The notes: generated by a model not told the origin, from the letters alone. DNA of 35,659 bases from an uncultured Eubacteriales bacterium (GCA_934503195.1 CAKSVM010000027.1:1-35659); one strand, 5' to 3'. Shown: positions 7,898-16,735, counted from the stretch's first letter. Numbers and translations are program-made.

Positions 7898-10510
7898 ATG
7901 AACGGTGAAAAATTCACTCAAAAAAGCATCGAAGTTATCAACGGGGCGCAGAACCTCGCAAGGGAGAAGAAGAATCAGACTCTCACTCCCGAACATCTTT
8001 TAGCCGCGCTTCTCGCGCAGGAGGGCGGACTTGTCGGAACGCTGCTCTACAGACTCGGAGCCGACGTCGGCGCGATGCAGGGCGAACTGAACAGCCTCAT
8101 CGAAAAGCAGCCGAAGGTCGAGGGAGTCACCGAGCTCTATCCGTCAAACGAGGTCTCGGCCGTGCTGAGATTCGCCGACAAGGTCGCGTCGCAGCTGAAG
8201 GATGAATACATCTCGGTCGAACACATCATGCTCGGTCTTCTCGCCGAGGGCGGACGTCAGGTGAAGGAACTTCTCCAGAAATACGGCGTCACCAAGCAGA
8301 AGTTCACCGACGAACTCGCGAAGGTCAAGACCTCGCCCGTCACCTCGGATAACCCCGAGGACACCTATGACGTGCTGAAGAAGTACGGCACCGATCTTGT
8401 CGAGCGCGCGCGTGAGCAGAAGCTCGACCCGGTCATCGGCCGTGACGAGGAGATCCGTAACGTCATCCGCATCCTTTCGCGTAAGACCAAGAACAACCCT
8501 GTGCTGATCGGTGAACCCGGCGTCGGTAAAACGGCCATCGCCGAGGGGCTCGCGCAGCGTATCGTCCGCGGGGACGTCCCCGAGGGACTCAAGGACAAGA
8601 CTGTCTTCTCGCTCGACATGGGCGCGCTTGTCGCGGGAGCAAAGTACCGCGGTGAGTTTGAGGAAAGACTGAAGGCTGTCCTCAATGAGGTCAAGAAGTC
8701 CGAGGGCAAGATCATCCTCTTCATCGATGAGCTTCACACGATCGTCGGCGCGGGCAAGACCGAAGGCTCGATGGACGCCGGAAACCTCTTGAAGCCTATG
8801 CTGGCGCGCGGCGAGCTGCACTGCATCGGTGCTACCACGCTCGACGAATATCGAAAGTACATCGAAAAGGACGCCGCGCTTGAACGTCGTTTCCAGCCGG
8901 TCATGGTCGAGGAACCGAGCGTCGAGGACACGATCTCGATTTTACGTGGTCTTAAGGATCGCTATGAGATCTATCACGGCGTGAAGATTCACGACAACGC
9001 GCTTGTGGCGGCGGCTACGCTCTCGCATCGTTACATCACCGACAGATTCCTTCCGGATAAGGCGATTGACCTTGTCGACGAGGCCTGCGCGATGATCAGG
9101 ACCGAGATCGACTCGATGCCGTCCGAGCTTGACGATATCCGCCGCGATATCATGCAGATGGAAATCGAGGAAATGTCGCTTAAGAAGGAAGACGACAAGC
9201 TCTCGAAGGAGCGTCTTGAAAAGCTCTCGGCCGAACTTGCCGAGAAGAAGGACAAATTCAACGAGATGAAGGCAAAGTGGGAGTCCGAGAAGAACGCCGC
9301 CGAGAATGTCAAGAAGCTCAAGGCCGACATCGAACATATAAACGGCGATATCGAGCAGGCTCAGCTCTCGGGCGACTACGAAAAGGCGTCGAGACTCAAG
9401 TACTCCGAGCTTCCGAAGCTCCAGAAGCAGCTTGAAGAGGCCGAGGAGATCGAGGACAAGGGCTCGAACATGGTACGTTCGACCGTCACCGACGAGGAAA
9501 TCGCGTCGATCGTGGCCAGATGGACCGGAATTCCGGTTTCGAAGCTTGTCGAGGGCGAGCGCGAGAAACTGCTCCACCTTGAGGACATTCTCCATAAGCG
9601 CGTGATCGGTCAGGACGAGGCCGTCAGACTTGTCAGCGAGGCTATCCAGCGTTCGAGAGCGGGAATTTCTGATCCCAACAGACCGATCGGAAGCTTCTTC
9701 TTCCTCGGCCCCACGGGCGTCGGCAAGACCGAGCTCGCGAAGACGCTCGCTGAATGCCTCTTTGACGACGAACACAATCTCGTGCGCATCGATATGACCG
9801 AGTACATGGAGAAATTCAGCGTGTCCAGACTCATCGGAGCACCTCCCGGATATGTCGGATACGATGAGGGCGGTCAGCTGACCGAGGCCGTGAGACGTCA
9901 TCCCTACAGCGTCGTTCTCTTCGATGAGGTCGAAAAGGCTCACCCCGACGTGTTCAACATTCTCCTCCAGATTCTCGACGACGGCCGGATCACCGACAGC
10001 CAGGGCAGAACGGTCGACTTCAAGAACACGATCATCATCCTGACCTCCAACCTTGGTTCGTCTTACCTGCTTGACGGCATCAACGACAAGGGCGAGATTT
10101 CGGACGAGGCGCGTTCGAAGGTCATGGCCGATCTCAGAGCGTCGTTCAGACCCGAATTCCTCAACAGACTCGACGAGATCATCATGTTCAAGCCGCTCAC
10201 GAAGGATAACCTCGGCGGAATCATCGACAATATGCTCGAAGGACTCAGAAAGAGACTCGCCGAGCGCGACGCGAACGGCGGACTCGGACTCGAAGTCACC
10301 GACGCCGCGAAGAATCTCATCATCGACCGCGGATACGATCCGGTTTACGGCGCGCGTCCGCTCAGAAGGTATCTCCAGTCGACCGCCGAGACGCTCATCG
10401 CGAAGGTCATCCTCAGAGGCGATTTCGGAACCGGAACGACTCTGGTACTCGATGTCGAGAACGGCGAATTGGTTTGCCATCCGCGCTACGAAGGTGAAAT
10501 CGTAAAATAA
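7898..10510 (+). CDS. clpB: ATP-dependent disaggregase ClpB
   Basis: ClpB is a hexameric AAA+ chaperone that, with DnaK, threads and rescues aggregated proteins in the cytoplasm. The 870-residue protein has the full order: N-terminal Clp repeat domain (~1-150), AAA1 with Walker A GEPGVGKT at 205-212, a coiled-coil middle domain (~410-525, rich in Lys/Glu, with KADIEHINGDIEQAQLSGDY), and AAA2 with Walker A GPTGVGKT at 604-611, the pore loop GYVGYDEGG and Walker B VVLFDEVEKAH. The long middle domain distinguishes it from ClpC and ClpA. A strong AAGGAGG precedes the ATG. No CIRCE or CtsR site is visible. The upstream neighbour is an RHH protein, so control may differ from the usual heat-shock circuit. 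Confidence 0.96.
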   Translation: MNGEKFTQKSIEVINGAQNLAREKKNQTLTPEHLLAALLAQEGGLVGTLLYRLGADVGAMQGELNSLIEKQPKVEGVTELYPSNEVSAVLRFADKVASQLKDEYISVEHIMLGLLAEGGRQVKELLQKYGVTKQKFTDELAKVKTSPVTSDNPEDTYDVLKKYGTDLVERAREQKLDPVIGRDEEIRNVIRILSRKTKNNPVLIGEPGVGKTAIAEGLAQRIVRGDVPEGLKDKTVFSLDMGALVAGAKYRGEFEERLKAVLNEVKKSEGKIILFIDELHTIVGAGKTEGSMDAGNLLKPMLARGELHCIGATTLDEYRKYIEKDAALERRFQPVMVEEPSVEDTISILRGLKDRYEIYHGVKIHDNALVAAATLSHRYITDRFLPDKAIDLVDEACAMIRTEIDSMPSELDDIRRDIMQMEIEEMSLKKEDDKLSKERLEKLSAELAEKKDKFNEMKAKWESEKNAAENVKKLKADIEHINGDIEQAQLSGDYEKASRLKYSELPKLQKQLEEAEEIEDKGSNMVRSTVTDEEIASIVARWTGIPVSKLVEGEREKLLHLEDILHKRVIGQDEAVRLVSEAIQRSRAGISDPNRPIGSFFFLGPTGVGKTELAKTLAECLFDDEHNLVRIDMTEYMEKFSVSRLIGAPPGYVGYDEGGQLTEAVRRHPYSVVLFDEVEKAHPDVFNILLQILDDGRITDSQGRTVDFKNTIIILTSNLGSSYLLDGINDKGEISDEARSKVMADLRASFRPEFLNRLDEIIMFKPLTKDNLGGIIDNMLEGLRKRLAERDANGGLGLEVTDAAKNLIIDRGYDPVYGARPLRRYLQSTAETLIAKVILRGDFGTGTTLVLDVENGELVCHPRYEGEIVK

Positions 10511-10541
10511 AACAAAACCGCTTCGGTCTTGACCGAGGCGG
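10511..10541 (-). terminator. Terminator hairpin reading leftward into the clpB end
   Basis: An 11-bp stem (10518-10528 with 10531-10541, one wobble) sits directly after the clpB stop. The T-rich tract lies on the reverse-strand exit side (TTTTGTTTTATTTT), not on the forward side. As an intrinsic terminator it therefore best fits transcripts of the converging operon to the right; forward function is doubtful. Confidence 0.6.
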
Positions 10542-10551
10542 CCGCTCCCAA

Positions 10552-10633
10552 ACGTCAGGGCTGATTTGTACTGAGCCGATTATTCCGGTTCTGTCAGGAG
10601 GGGATTTCACCCCGCTCGGGCTACGCCTCGCCT
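10552..10633 (+). repeat. Partial copy (A) of a dispersed ~200-bp repeat
   Basis: This segment shares ACGTCAGGG, then TTCTGTCAGGAGGGG, then CACCCCGCTC and GGCTACGCC with the copy at 20675-20876, in the same order and orientation. It lacks the hairpin insert and everything beyond TCGCCT. Confidence 0.75.
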
Positions 10634-10673
10634 GCCGTGGAAGGGTGGCGTACTGTTACAATTGTAAAGTCAT

Positions 10674-10702
10674 GGGGCTGTCGCAAAAGCGACAGCCCCT
10701 TT
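10674..10702. terminator. Hairpin between clpB and the convergent operon
   Basis: GGGGCTGTCGC and GCGACAGCCCC form a perfect 11-bp stem around AAAA, followed by only three Ts on the forward strand and no T-run on the reverse. It probably contributes to termination between convergent units. Confidence 0.55.
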
Positions 10703-10740
10703 GTGCTGTGAATTCCGGACTCAATGAAGCCGGGATTTTT

Positions 10741-11364
10741 TTACAGCGTCTTGCTGACCGAGAGCGCGGAGACGGCCTTGTCGGTGAAGGTGAAGGTGAT
10801 CGTGACGCCGTTTACCGAATACTTTCTGACGCCGAATTTCTCCTCGTACTTGTCGCCGAAGGCCGCGGTGACGTCTTCCTCGGACGAGCCGATCATGATC
10901 CCGTTTTCAAATCCCACCGCGTCGGAGAGGAAGGAAAGCTCCGCGACATATTCGTCGCCCTTCGCGTCGGGCGAGGTCGTGACCGTGAAGCCCTCGAAGG
11001 TGTAAACCTTGTCGTTTCCGGGATGAACGCAGCTCGCCGCCTCCATGAAGTCGATCTCCTTTCCGAGCTTGTCGGTCAGAGCCTTGATCGAATCAGCCGC
11101 TTTCGCGCCGATCGTGACGGTCACTCCGTTGTCGAGTACGCAGTCGTATGGCTCGGATTTCTCGGCGGATTTTGATGTTTTCGTGGTTCCGGAGTCGTCG
11201 GAGACTGTCGTTTCGGCTGATTTGTCCGAGCTTGTCGTAACCTCGCCATTTGCGTTTCCGGGGGTCGTTTCGGGATACTGGCTTTCGACCGGGGCTTCGG
11301 CGCATCCGGCAAGGCAGAGTGCGAGGATCATCGCCGCGGCGAGCGGTTTTATCGTCTTTTTCAT
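10741..11364 (-). CDS. Small lipoprotein, last gene of envelope operon
   Basis: The 207-residue precursor starts with Lys-Lys, a hydrophobic stretch and the lipobox LAGC with Cys21, so it should be exported and lipid-anchored. A Ser/Thr/Glu-rich linker (~22-72) follows. The folded part is a ~130-residue domain with TVTIGAKAADSIKALTDKLG, the phrase YTFEGFTVTTSP, and GIMIGSSEEDVTAAFGDKYE. I recall this layout in many uncharacterised lipoproteins of Clostridia but no function is known. It lies 14 bases downstream of the transglutaminase-like gene and closes the operon. AAAGGAAT precedes the ATG. Confidence 0.8.
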   Translation of the reverse strand: MKKTIKPLAAAMILALCLAGCAEAPVESQYPETTPGNANGEVTTSSDKSAETTVSDDSGTTKTSKSAEKSEPYDCVLDNGVTVTIGAKAADSIKALTDKLGKEIDFMEAASCVHPGNDKVYTFEGFTVTTSPDAKGDEYVAELSFLSDAVGFENGIMIGSSEEDVTAAFGDKYEEKFGVRKYSVNGVTITFTFTDKAVSALSVSKTL

Positions 11365-11378
11365 AAAAATTCCTTTCT

Positions 11379-13523
11379 TTACGGCGTCGCGGGATAGACT
11401 CCGCGCACGAAATCATAGTATCCGGATTCCTTCGATCTCGAATAATCGGCGACCTCGGCGTCTGTCAGAAGGAAGCATCCGTCATTGTTCGGGTAGGGCT
11501 GCGGACAGGTGTCGAAATGATACCAGTCTCCGTCGATCTTAACGAGATTCCAGTAGTGCGGGCGGTTCGGGTTGTTTCGCTGAATCATCTGATTCGTGAT
11601 TCCCGCGCGCGTCAGGAGTGATCTCGCGACCGCGTAGTAGGTGTAGCAGTTGCCGTAATGAAGCTTGTAGCCCGAGTAGGCCGCCTTGTAGTAGTAGCCC
11701 ATCAGATAGCTTGTCACGGTCGAGTATTTGAGATTTTCGCGGCACCAGTCATAGATCGCCTCGGCCTTTTCGCGCTCGGTCATGTTCCATGTGAGGATTT
11801 CGTCGAGGATTTCGTCGGCGAGTCCGTCAAGCGTCGACTGAGTTACCTGTCTTATGATCACATACGCGGATTCGGTCGCGACGTTTCCGCTGGAGTCTGA
11901 GGCACGGTAGGTCACTTTATAGGTTCCGGCCGTGTTCGCTTTGACATTTGAGGAATCGACATAGACCGTGACGCGTCCGTCGGACGCGTCCTCGGCGCGG
12001 ACTCCCGCGCGGTAGGAGATCGTGTCGCCCTCGTAGGCGTAAATATTCTTCACACCGTAAATTACCGGGGGATTCGTGTCGGCGACGACGTCGAGGATCG
12101 CGGTTCCGCGGGTCGTGTTTCCTCCGGCGTCGGTCGCGATGATCGTCACATAGACGCGGCCGATTGTGTTCACGTCGGGTTCGGATTCGTATTCAAAGCT
12201 GACAGCCGTCGCGTCGGTGAAGCTCTCGACAAAGCTTCCGGGATACGGCATCGCGCCGCGGTCGGTCTCAATGCCGCGCATCACAATAACCGGGGGGATC
12301 GTGTCCTTCAGCGTCACGCTGACCGTCATATCACTGTATTTTCCGCGCAGAGTGTATTCGTAGGTTCCGAGCTGGAGATATGAAAGCTCGTCGCCAGAGA
12401 ATTCGGGAAGCTCGCCCGAGGCATTTGAAAGAAGCAGATTCTTAAGCTCCTCGCTTGTCGTTCCGGCCTCGACCGTCACCTCTTTAGGGATGTTGTGGAT
12501 CACAAGCTTCGGCTTTACTTCTGTCGAATTTCCCTCGGAGTCGCTGACGATCAGCGTCACGGTCTGGGTTCCGGCTCTGTCCCAGTCGGGTTCTTTCTCG
12601 AATGTATAGCTTATCTTCGACTCATCCTCGACATTTTTCGCGAGAATTGACGCCTCGTCCCCGATGAACCGGGTTCCGGCGAGGATATCGAGATTATTCG
12701 CCTCGGCCTTCGGCGGGGTTGTGTCTTCGATTGTCACGGAGAAGAGCGTAAGCTTTTCCGCTTCGGCGCGGAGATTCTGAGTCCCGGTCGAACTTTCGTC
12801 AAGTCCGGTTATTTTGTCCTTTCCCACCCCGGTCAGCTCCGAGAGGGAGTTTAAGATCTCGTCTCTGTCAGTTCCGAGTTCGAATTTCAGCCCGGTGAGC
12901 CTTTCGTCGAGTTCATACGGAACTTCGATTGTCGTCGTGTTGCCCGACTCGTCGGTGGCTTTTACGCTGGCTTTTCCGCTTTTTGTGAAGTCGGGTTCGG
13001 CGGCGAAGGCGAATGTCACCTTCTGCTTGTCGTCGCAGCTTTCGATAAAGTCGGTCGGGAGGATATTGTCGGCTCCGGGCATGATTACCGGACTCCGTGG
13101 CGAGAGCTCAGGCGGGGTTGTGTCCGAGACCTCAAGCTTTATCTTCGCGTTGAATATCACTAAAATTTTCGCTTGGAGTTCATGCTCGCCTGACTTATCA
13201 GTGTTGATTCCCGTGACGTCCGCGTTTATCAGAAACTCCGGGAATACCGGCTTTGCCGCCTCTCCAAGTTCGGCGTGGAACGGAATCATTATCCTTACAA
13301 AAAGCCCCGCGGCAAGGAGAATTATAAGCGTCAGGAGCGCGGCCGCCGCAATAATCAGCGTCTTTTTGAGACTTTGCCCTCTTTTCGGATCTCCCGCCTT
13401 GTCGAGGATCCGGTCGATCTCTTCCGAGATCTTTTCGGTTTCGTTTCCGGTCACTGTTCCGACCGTTTCGGATGGGGACGCAGTTTCGCTCTCATCCGTT
13501 AAATTCTGTGATTCGTCGTTCAT
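11379..13523 (-). CDS. Membrane-anchored Ig-repeat protein with transglutaminase-like domain
   Basis: The 714-residue protein has a charged cytoplasmic N-terminus, one membrane segment (~54-79) and a large outside part. Four Ig-like modules begin with DT(T/I/N)PP at ~134, 267, 407 and 482; the last three close with a D-x-x-GN-x-(T/A) strand, as does the first. The C-terminal ~120 residues are a transglutaminase/papain-fold domain with a complete triad: Cys626 in YGNCYTYYAVAR, His656 in RPHYWNLVKIDG and Asp671 in WYHFDTCP. Such domains act as proteases, transamidases or peptide hydrolases outside the cell; the substrate is unknown. It starts 9 bases after the RCC1 gene. Position in the operon suggests a job in the cell envelope. 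Confidence 0.87.
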   Translation of the reverse strand: MNDESQNLTDESETASPSETVGTVTGNETEKISEEIDRILDKAGDPKRGQSLKKTLIIAAAALLTLIILLAAGLFVRIMIPFHAELGEAAKPVFPEFLINADVTGINTDKSGEHELQAKILVIFNAKIKLEVSDTTPPELSPRSPVIMPGADNILPTDFIESCDDKQKVTFAFAAEPDFTKSGKASVKATDESGNTTTIEVPYELDERLTGLKFELGTDRDEILNSLSELTGVGKDKITGLDESSTGTQNLRAEAEKLTLFSVTIEDTTPPKAEANNLDILAGTRFIGDEASILAKNVEDESKISYTFEKEPDWDRAGTQTVTLIVSDSEGNSTEVKPKLVIHNIPKEVTVEAGTTSEELKNLLLSNASGELPEFSGDELSYLQLGTYEYTLRGKYSDMTVSVTLKDTIPPVIVMRGIETDRGAMPYPGSFVESFTDATAVSFEYESEPDVNTIGRVYVTIIATDAGGNTTRGTAILDVVADTNPPVIYGVKNIYAYEGDTISYRAGVRAEDASDGRVTVYVDSSNVKANTAGTYKVTYRASDSSGNVATESAYVIIRQVTQSTLDGLADEILDEILTWNMTEREKAEAIYDWCRENLKYSTVTSYLMGYYYKAAYSGYKLHYGNCYTYYAVARSLLTRAGITNQMIQRNNPNRPHYWNLVKIDGDWYHFDTCPQPYPNNDGCFLLTDAEVADYSRSKESGYYDFVRGVYPATP

Positions 13524-13532
13524 ATTATTCCC

Positions 13533-15617
13533 TTAGCTTTGTACGATATCTGTTCTTGGAACCGAGCTTCCGGTGGTGTAGAGCCTTCCGTCATCGCCCA
13601 GAGCGGCGACCGAGGTGATTCCGACCGCAAAGTCAAAGATGTTCTGGAAGTTTTCGACATTTCCCGGATCACCATACGCCGAGCCGTCATAAAGCTCGAA
13701 CCGGCCGGACTTTTTCTTTACCACAACCGTGGTTCCGCCCGCGCGCACCGAGATGACGTCGGACGCGTTTTCGGCTTTTGCGAGTCCGTATGAGCGGTAT
13801 CCGGCGAGTCTGACCGTTCCGTCGGTGAAGAGAATTACCGAGGTCTGACCGCCCGCCGCGATCGACGCGACGTTGTGATATTCCGAGACCTGACACTGCC
13901 CGGCCGAGTCGGAGCCGCAGGCGACGAGAGTTCCGTCCTTCCGGAGTCCGAGCGTGAAATCATCCCCGGCCGCGATCATCACGATATCATTCCAGCCCGC
14001 CACCTCGCACTGACCCTTGGAGTTGTCTCCGAAGGCCTCGACCGTTCCGTTCTCACGGAGGATGACCGAGTGCTTTTTTCCGGCCGCGATGCCGATCACG
14101 TCGGTGTAGCCCGGGAGCTTTTCGCCGAGGTCGTAGCGGTCGGTGAGAAGGCTTACCGAGCCGTTTTTGTGAAGGACTATCGAGTGGAATTCCCCGGTCG
14201 CGACCGAGACCGCGTCGGTTATCTGAGTACCGTCAATCTTTCCGTCGTTTATCACGAAAAGCTCCTTTGAGAGCGCGACGCTTCGCGAGAGATAGATCCG
14301 CTTCTGTTCGGTCGTCAGAAGATCCCAGATCACTGGGAGCGCGGAGTGAATTCCGCTGTCGTCGGGCTTTATCGTTATTTCGGTCGACGAAAGATCAATG
14401 AGATCGGGATAGCGTGTCGAGAAGTAGATGAGTCCCGAGCTGTCGCCGCTCTGCTTCGCGTAGGATTTTATCGCGTCGGCGACCTCGCTGTCGGTGACGC
14501 TGAAGCTGCGGACGTTTTCAAGCTCGTTTATGAAGCTTATGAAGCCCTCGAATTTGTGTTCGGAGAGGTAGAATCTGACGGCGTTTGTGAAGATTGTCGT
14601 CTCGGATCTTGTCCGGTCGTTTTCGCCGCGAAGCTCGCTCGCGACCCGCAGAGCGTTCGGGAAGTCCTCCTTGTTTTCGAGGAGCGAGATCATCGAGTGG
14701 ACGATTTCGGAGAATTTTCCGTCGTCTGAGGCCATTTTGGCGACTCTGTAGGCGTTTTCGTTGATTTCTCCTGTCGCCTTGTCAACGACGTCCCCGGCGG
14801 CCTGATCTATGATTTTGTCAGTGAATTTATTCGGCGCGGCCGAGGCGTAGACATAGCTTTCCTCCAGATCCTTTTCGCCGATGTAATAATCCGAGGCTCT
14901 TTCGCAGACCTTTTGAAGAAGTCCCTTGTAGCCCTTGTCGAGTACCAGCTTGTAGGCCTCGTTATAGCGGTTTTCGGACATCAGGAGATTTGCCGCCCTC
15001 TTCGCGTCGGTGTAGTTGTAGATGTAAACCCCGGCGATCGTTTCGATGATTATCGAGAAGAAGAGAAGCGTCAGGAATACCGTGAGCTTGCCTGTACTGA
15101 CTCTTTTCGGCTTTTTCACGATGACCGGCTCGGGCTGTCTTCGGATACTCGCGGTATTTGAGACGTCGGCGACGGGCTGGCTTTTCACGAGCTGTTCGAG
15201 ATCGGCGAAATCGTCCTCGGGGAGCCTGTCGACAAAGTTTGACAGAGGATAGGTCAGAATCGTTCCGTCGGCGAGTCTTACCTCGCTCACGTAGGCCGTA
15301 CAGCCTTCGAGCTTCATCTTTGACGGGACATTTCCGCGGAAGGTCAGAATCGGCTTTTCGTTCATGTCGGGGTCGGTGTAGACAAAGCTGTGCCAGCTGT
15401 GGCGGCTGTCAGGCTCCGAGAAGGGAAGCGACGAGAAACGGTACTTGAACGTGAAGCTTTCTACTCTTATAGAAAGATCGCGCGAGATGTCGATCCGCAT
15501 CATCGCCTTGGTGTCGTCCGACTTGTAGAGGATTACCGAATCGACGTTTACCGGACTCTGCCCCTTGTAGAGCTTTGGAACCGGGAAGGTTATTCCGGTC
15601 TGTTTCGTGTCGTCCAT
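13533..15617 (-). CDS. Single-pass membrane protein with RCC1-like beta-propeller
   Basis: The protein is 694 residues from the ATG at 15617. Its order is a ~150-residue cytoplasmic beta-rich domain I do not recognise, a membrane helix (~177-200), a helical TPR-like stretch (~204-430, with NLLMSENRYNEAYKLVLDKG), and a C-terminal propeller (~455-694). The propeller repeats phrases such as DVIGIAAGKKHSVILRENG, FGDNSKGQCEV and MIAAGDDFTLGLRKDG, the RCC1 pattern of G-x-x-HS-x-x-L-x-x-(N/D)G. The longer in-frame extension is rejected: the ATG shares one base with the upstream stop (TGATG) and has AAAGGATGA in front. In bacteria such propellers are usually binding platforms. It probably displays an outside ligand-binding or scaffold domain for the operon; that is inference. 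Confidence 0.83.
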   Translation of the reverse strand: MDDTKQTGITFPVPKLYKGQSPVNVDSVILYKSDDTKAMMRIDISRDLSIRVESFTFKYRFSSLPFSEPDSRHSWHSFVYTDPDMNEKPILTFRGNVPSKMKLEGCTAYVSEVRLADGTILTYPLSNFVDRLPEDDFADLEQLVKSQPVADVSNTASIRRQPEPVIVKKPKRVSTGKLTVFLTLLFFSIIIETIAGVYIYNYTDAKRAANLLMSENRYNEAYKLVLDKGYKGLLQKVCERASDYYIGEKDLEESYVYASAAPNKFTDKIIDQAAGDVVDKATGEINENAYRVAKMASDDGKFSEIVHSMISLLENKEDFPNALRVASELRGENDRTRSETTIFTNAVRFYLSEHKFEGFISFINELENVRSFSVTDSEVADAIKSYAKQSGDSSGLIYFSTRYPDLIDLSSTEITIKPDDSGIHSALPVIWDLLTTEQKRIYLSRSVALSKELFVINDGKIDGTQITDAVSVATGEFHSIVLHKNGSVSLLTDRYDLGEKLPGYTDVIGIAAGKKHSVILRENGTVEAFGDNSKGQCEVAGWNDIVMIAAGDDFTLGLRKDGTLVACGSDSAGQCQVSEYHNVASIAAGGQTSVILFTDGTVRLAGYRSYGLAKAENASDVISVRAGGTTVVVKKKSGRFELYDGSAYGDPGNVENFQNIFDFAVGITSVAALGDDGRLYTTGSSVPRTDIVQS

Positions 15618-16735
15618 CAGTTCATCCTTTCTGACGGGACAAGCGGGATCTCGTCGATCGGGTGGTCGGTCGGGAGGTAATTCTGGGTGTCCTTGTCCTG
15701 AAAATGCCACCACTCCGAGTTTATGTAGGTGAAGCCGCAGTTTATCATCACGCTTGTCATATAGTTCATGTTCTGCCTTGCGGTCTCGGTCATATTTTCG
15801 CTGGAACGCGCCGAGTCGTTTGTGAAGGTGTGCATCGGCGTCGGCATTTCGAGTTCGTTTCCGTCCTTGTCGATAAGCGACATATCTATAGCCGTTCCGC
15901 GGTCATGGACGCCGCCCATTCCGATCGAGGGATTCGCCACCCATTTATGCACTCTGACCACGTCAAACCATCTCTGCTGTACGCTTGTCGGACGATAGGC
16001 GTCGTAGATCACGACCATGTAGCCGTCGCGGCGGAAGCGTTCGATCGCCTTTTTGAGCATCAGCACGGTGTCGTACTGGAGCATACAGAGATTTCGGGTG
16101 TAGAAGGGTTCCTTTATCGTCGTGTCGGAGGTCGAGAGCTTCATTGAGACCTTGATGTCATACTGCGAGAGATCGACGCCCTCGTTCGACTGATTTGTCG
16201 AGTAATAGACCTTGAAGTATTTCGAGACGTCGACAAGATGCGAATAAGCGTCGACATACTCGCTGTTGCGGTTTCGCGCCCGACCCGATTCGATCGGAAG
16301 CTCGGCGTAGACGGCTGAGCCGTCGCTGATCGCTTTGAGAAAGCCCTCGTTTGTGTATCCGAGCTTGGTTCCGTCTGACGAGGAAACCTCCATCCAGTCG
16401 GGATCGTCGGTTTCGGTGAGGGTTATCGTTTCCCCGGTCGCGACCGATTTTACGACCTTTCCGCTTCCGATTCCGGCGTAGACTGTGATCTTTTCGGCGG
16501 CGCGCATATTGAAGCTCCGGTATGAGCCGGTGTAGTTCGGGGTTTTCGCGGTCTTTTCGGGCGCGGGCTCCGAGAGTTCGCCAAAGTCAAAGGCCTCTGA
16601 GGGAAATTCGATTCCGATGCTCTCTCTCACATTGAATCCGGCGTAGGCTCCGCTTTCGACAAGGTACATCGAGTTGCATCCGGTGAGCGTCGCGGCGAGG
16701 ATGAACGAGGCCGCGGCGATGATTTGCTTTTTCAA
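15617..16735 (-). CDS. VanX-like D-Ala-D-Ala dipeptidase lipoprotein (peptidase M15D) with SH3-like domain
   Basis: M15D enzymes are zinc D-alanyl-D-alanine dipeptidases. Here a lipoprotein signal with lipobox LTGC (Cys20) predicts an extracytoplasmic, lipid-anchored form, unlike cytoplasmic VanX. An SH3b-like module (~80-140, ITVYAGIGSGKVVKSVATGE) precedes the catalytic domain. That domain shows the Arg motif YDAYRPTSVQQRW, zinc ligands His277 and Asp284 in GGVHDRGTAIDMS, and Glu341/His344 in SEWWHFQ. The TTG at 16735 is chosen as start (372 residues) because it overlaps the upstream TGA as TTGA, has AAAGGAAG at the right distance and gives a clean signal peptide. Possible substrates are free D-Ala-D-Ala or stem-peptide ends. 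A VanY-like carboxypeptidase role cannot be excluded. Confidence 0.87.
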   Translation of the reverse strand: MKKQIIAAASFILAATLTGCNSMYLVESGAYAGFNVRESIGIEFPSEAFDFGELSEPAPEKTAKTPNYTGSYRSFNMRAAEKITVYAGIGSGKVVKSVATGETITLTETDDPDWMEVSSSDGTKLGYTNEGFLKAISDGSAVYAELPIESGRARNRNSEYVDAYSHLVDVSKYFKVYYSTNQSNEGVDLSQYDIKVSMKLSTSDTTIKEPFYTRNLCMLQYDTVLMLKKAIERFRRDGYMVVIYDAYRPTSVQQRWFDVVRVHKWVANPSIGMGGVHDRGTAIDMSLIDKDGNELEMPTPMHTFTNDSARSSENMTETARQNMNYMTSVMINCGFTYINSEWWHFQDKDTQNYLPTDHPIDEIPLVPSERMN

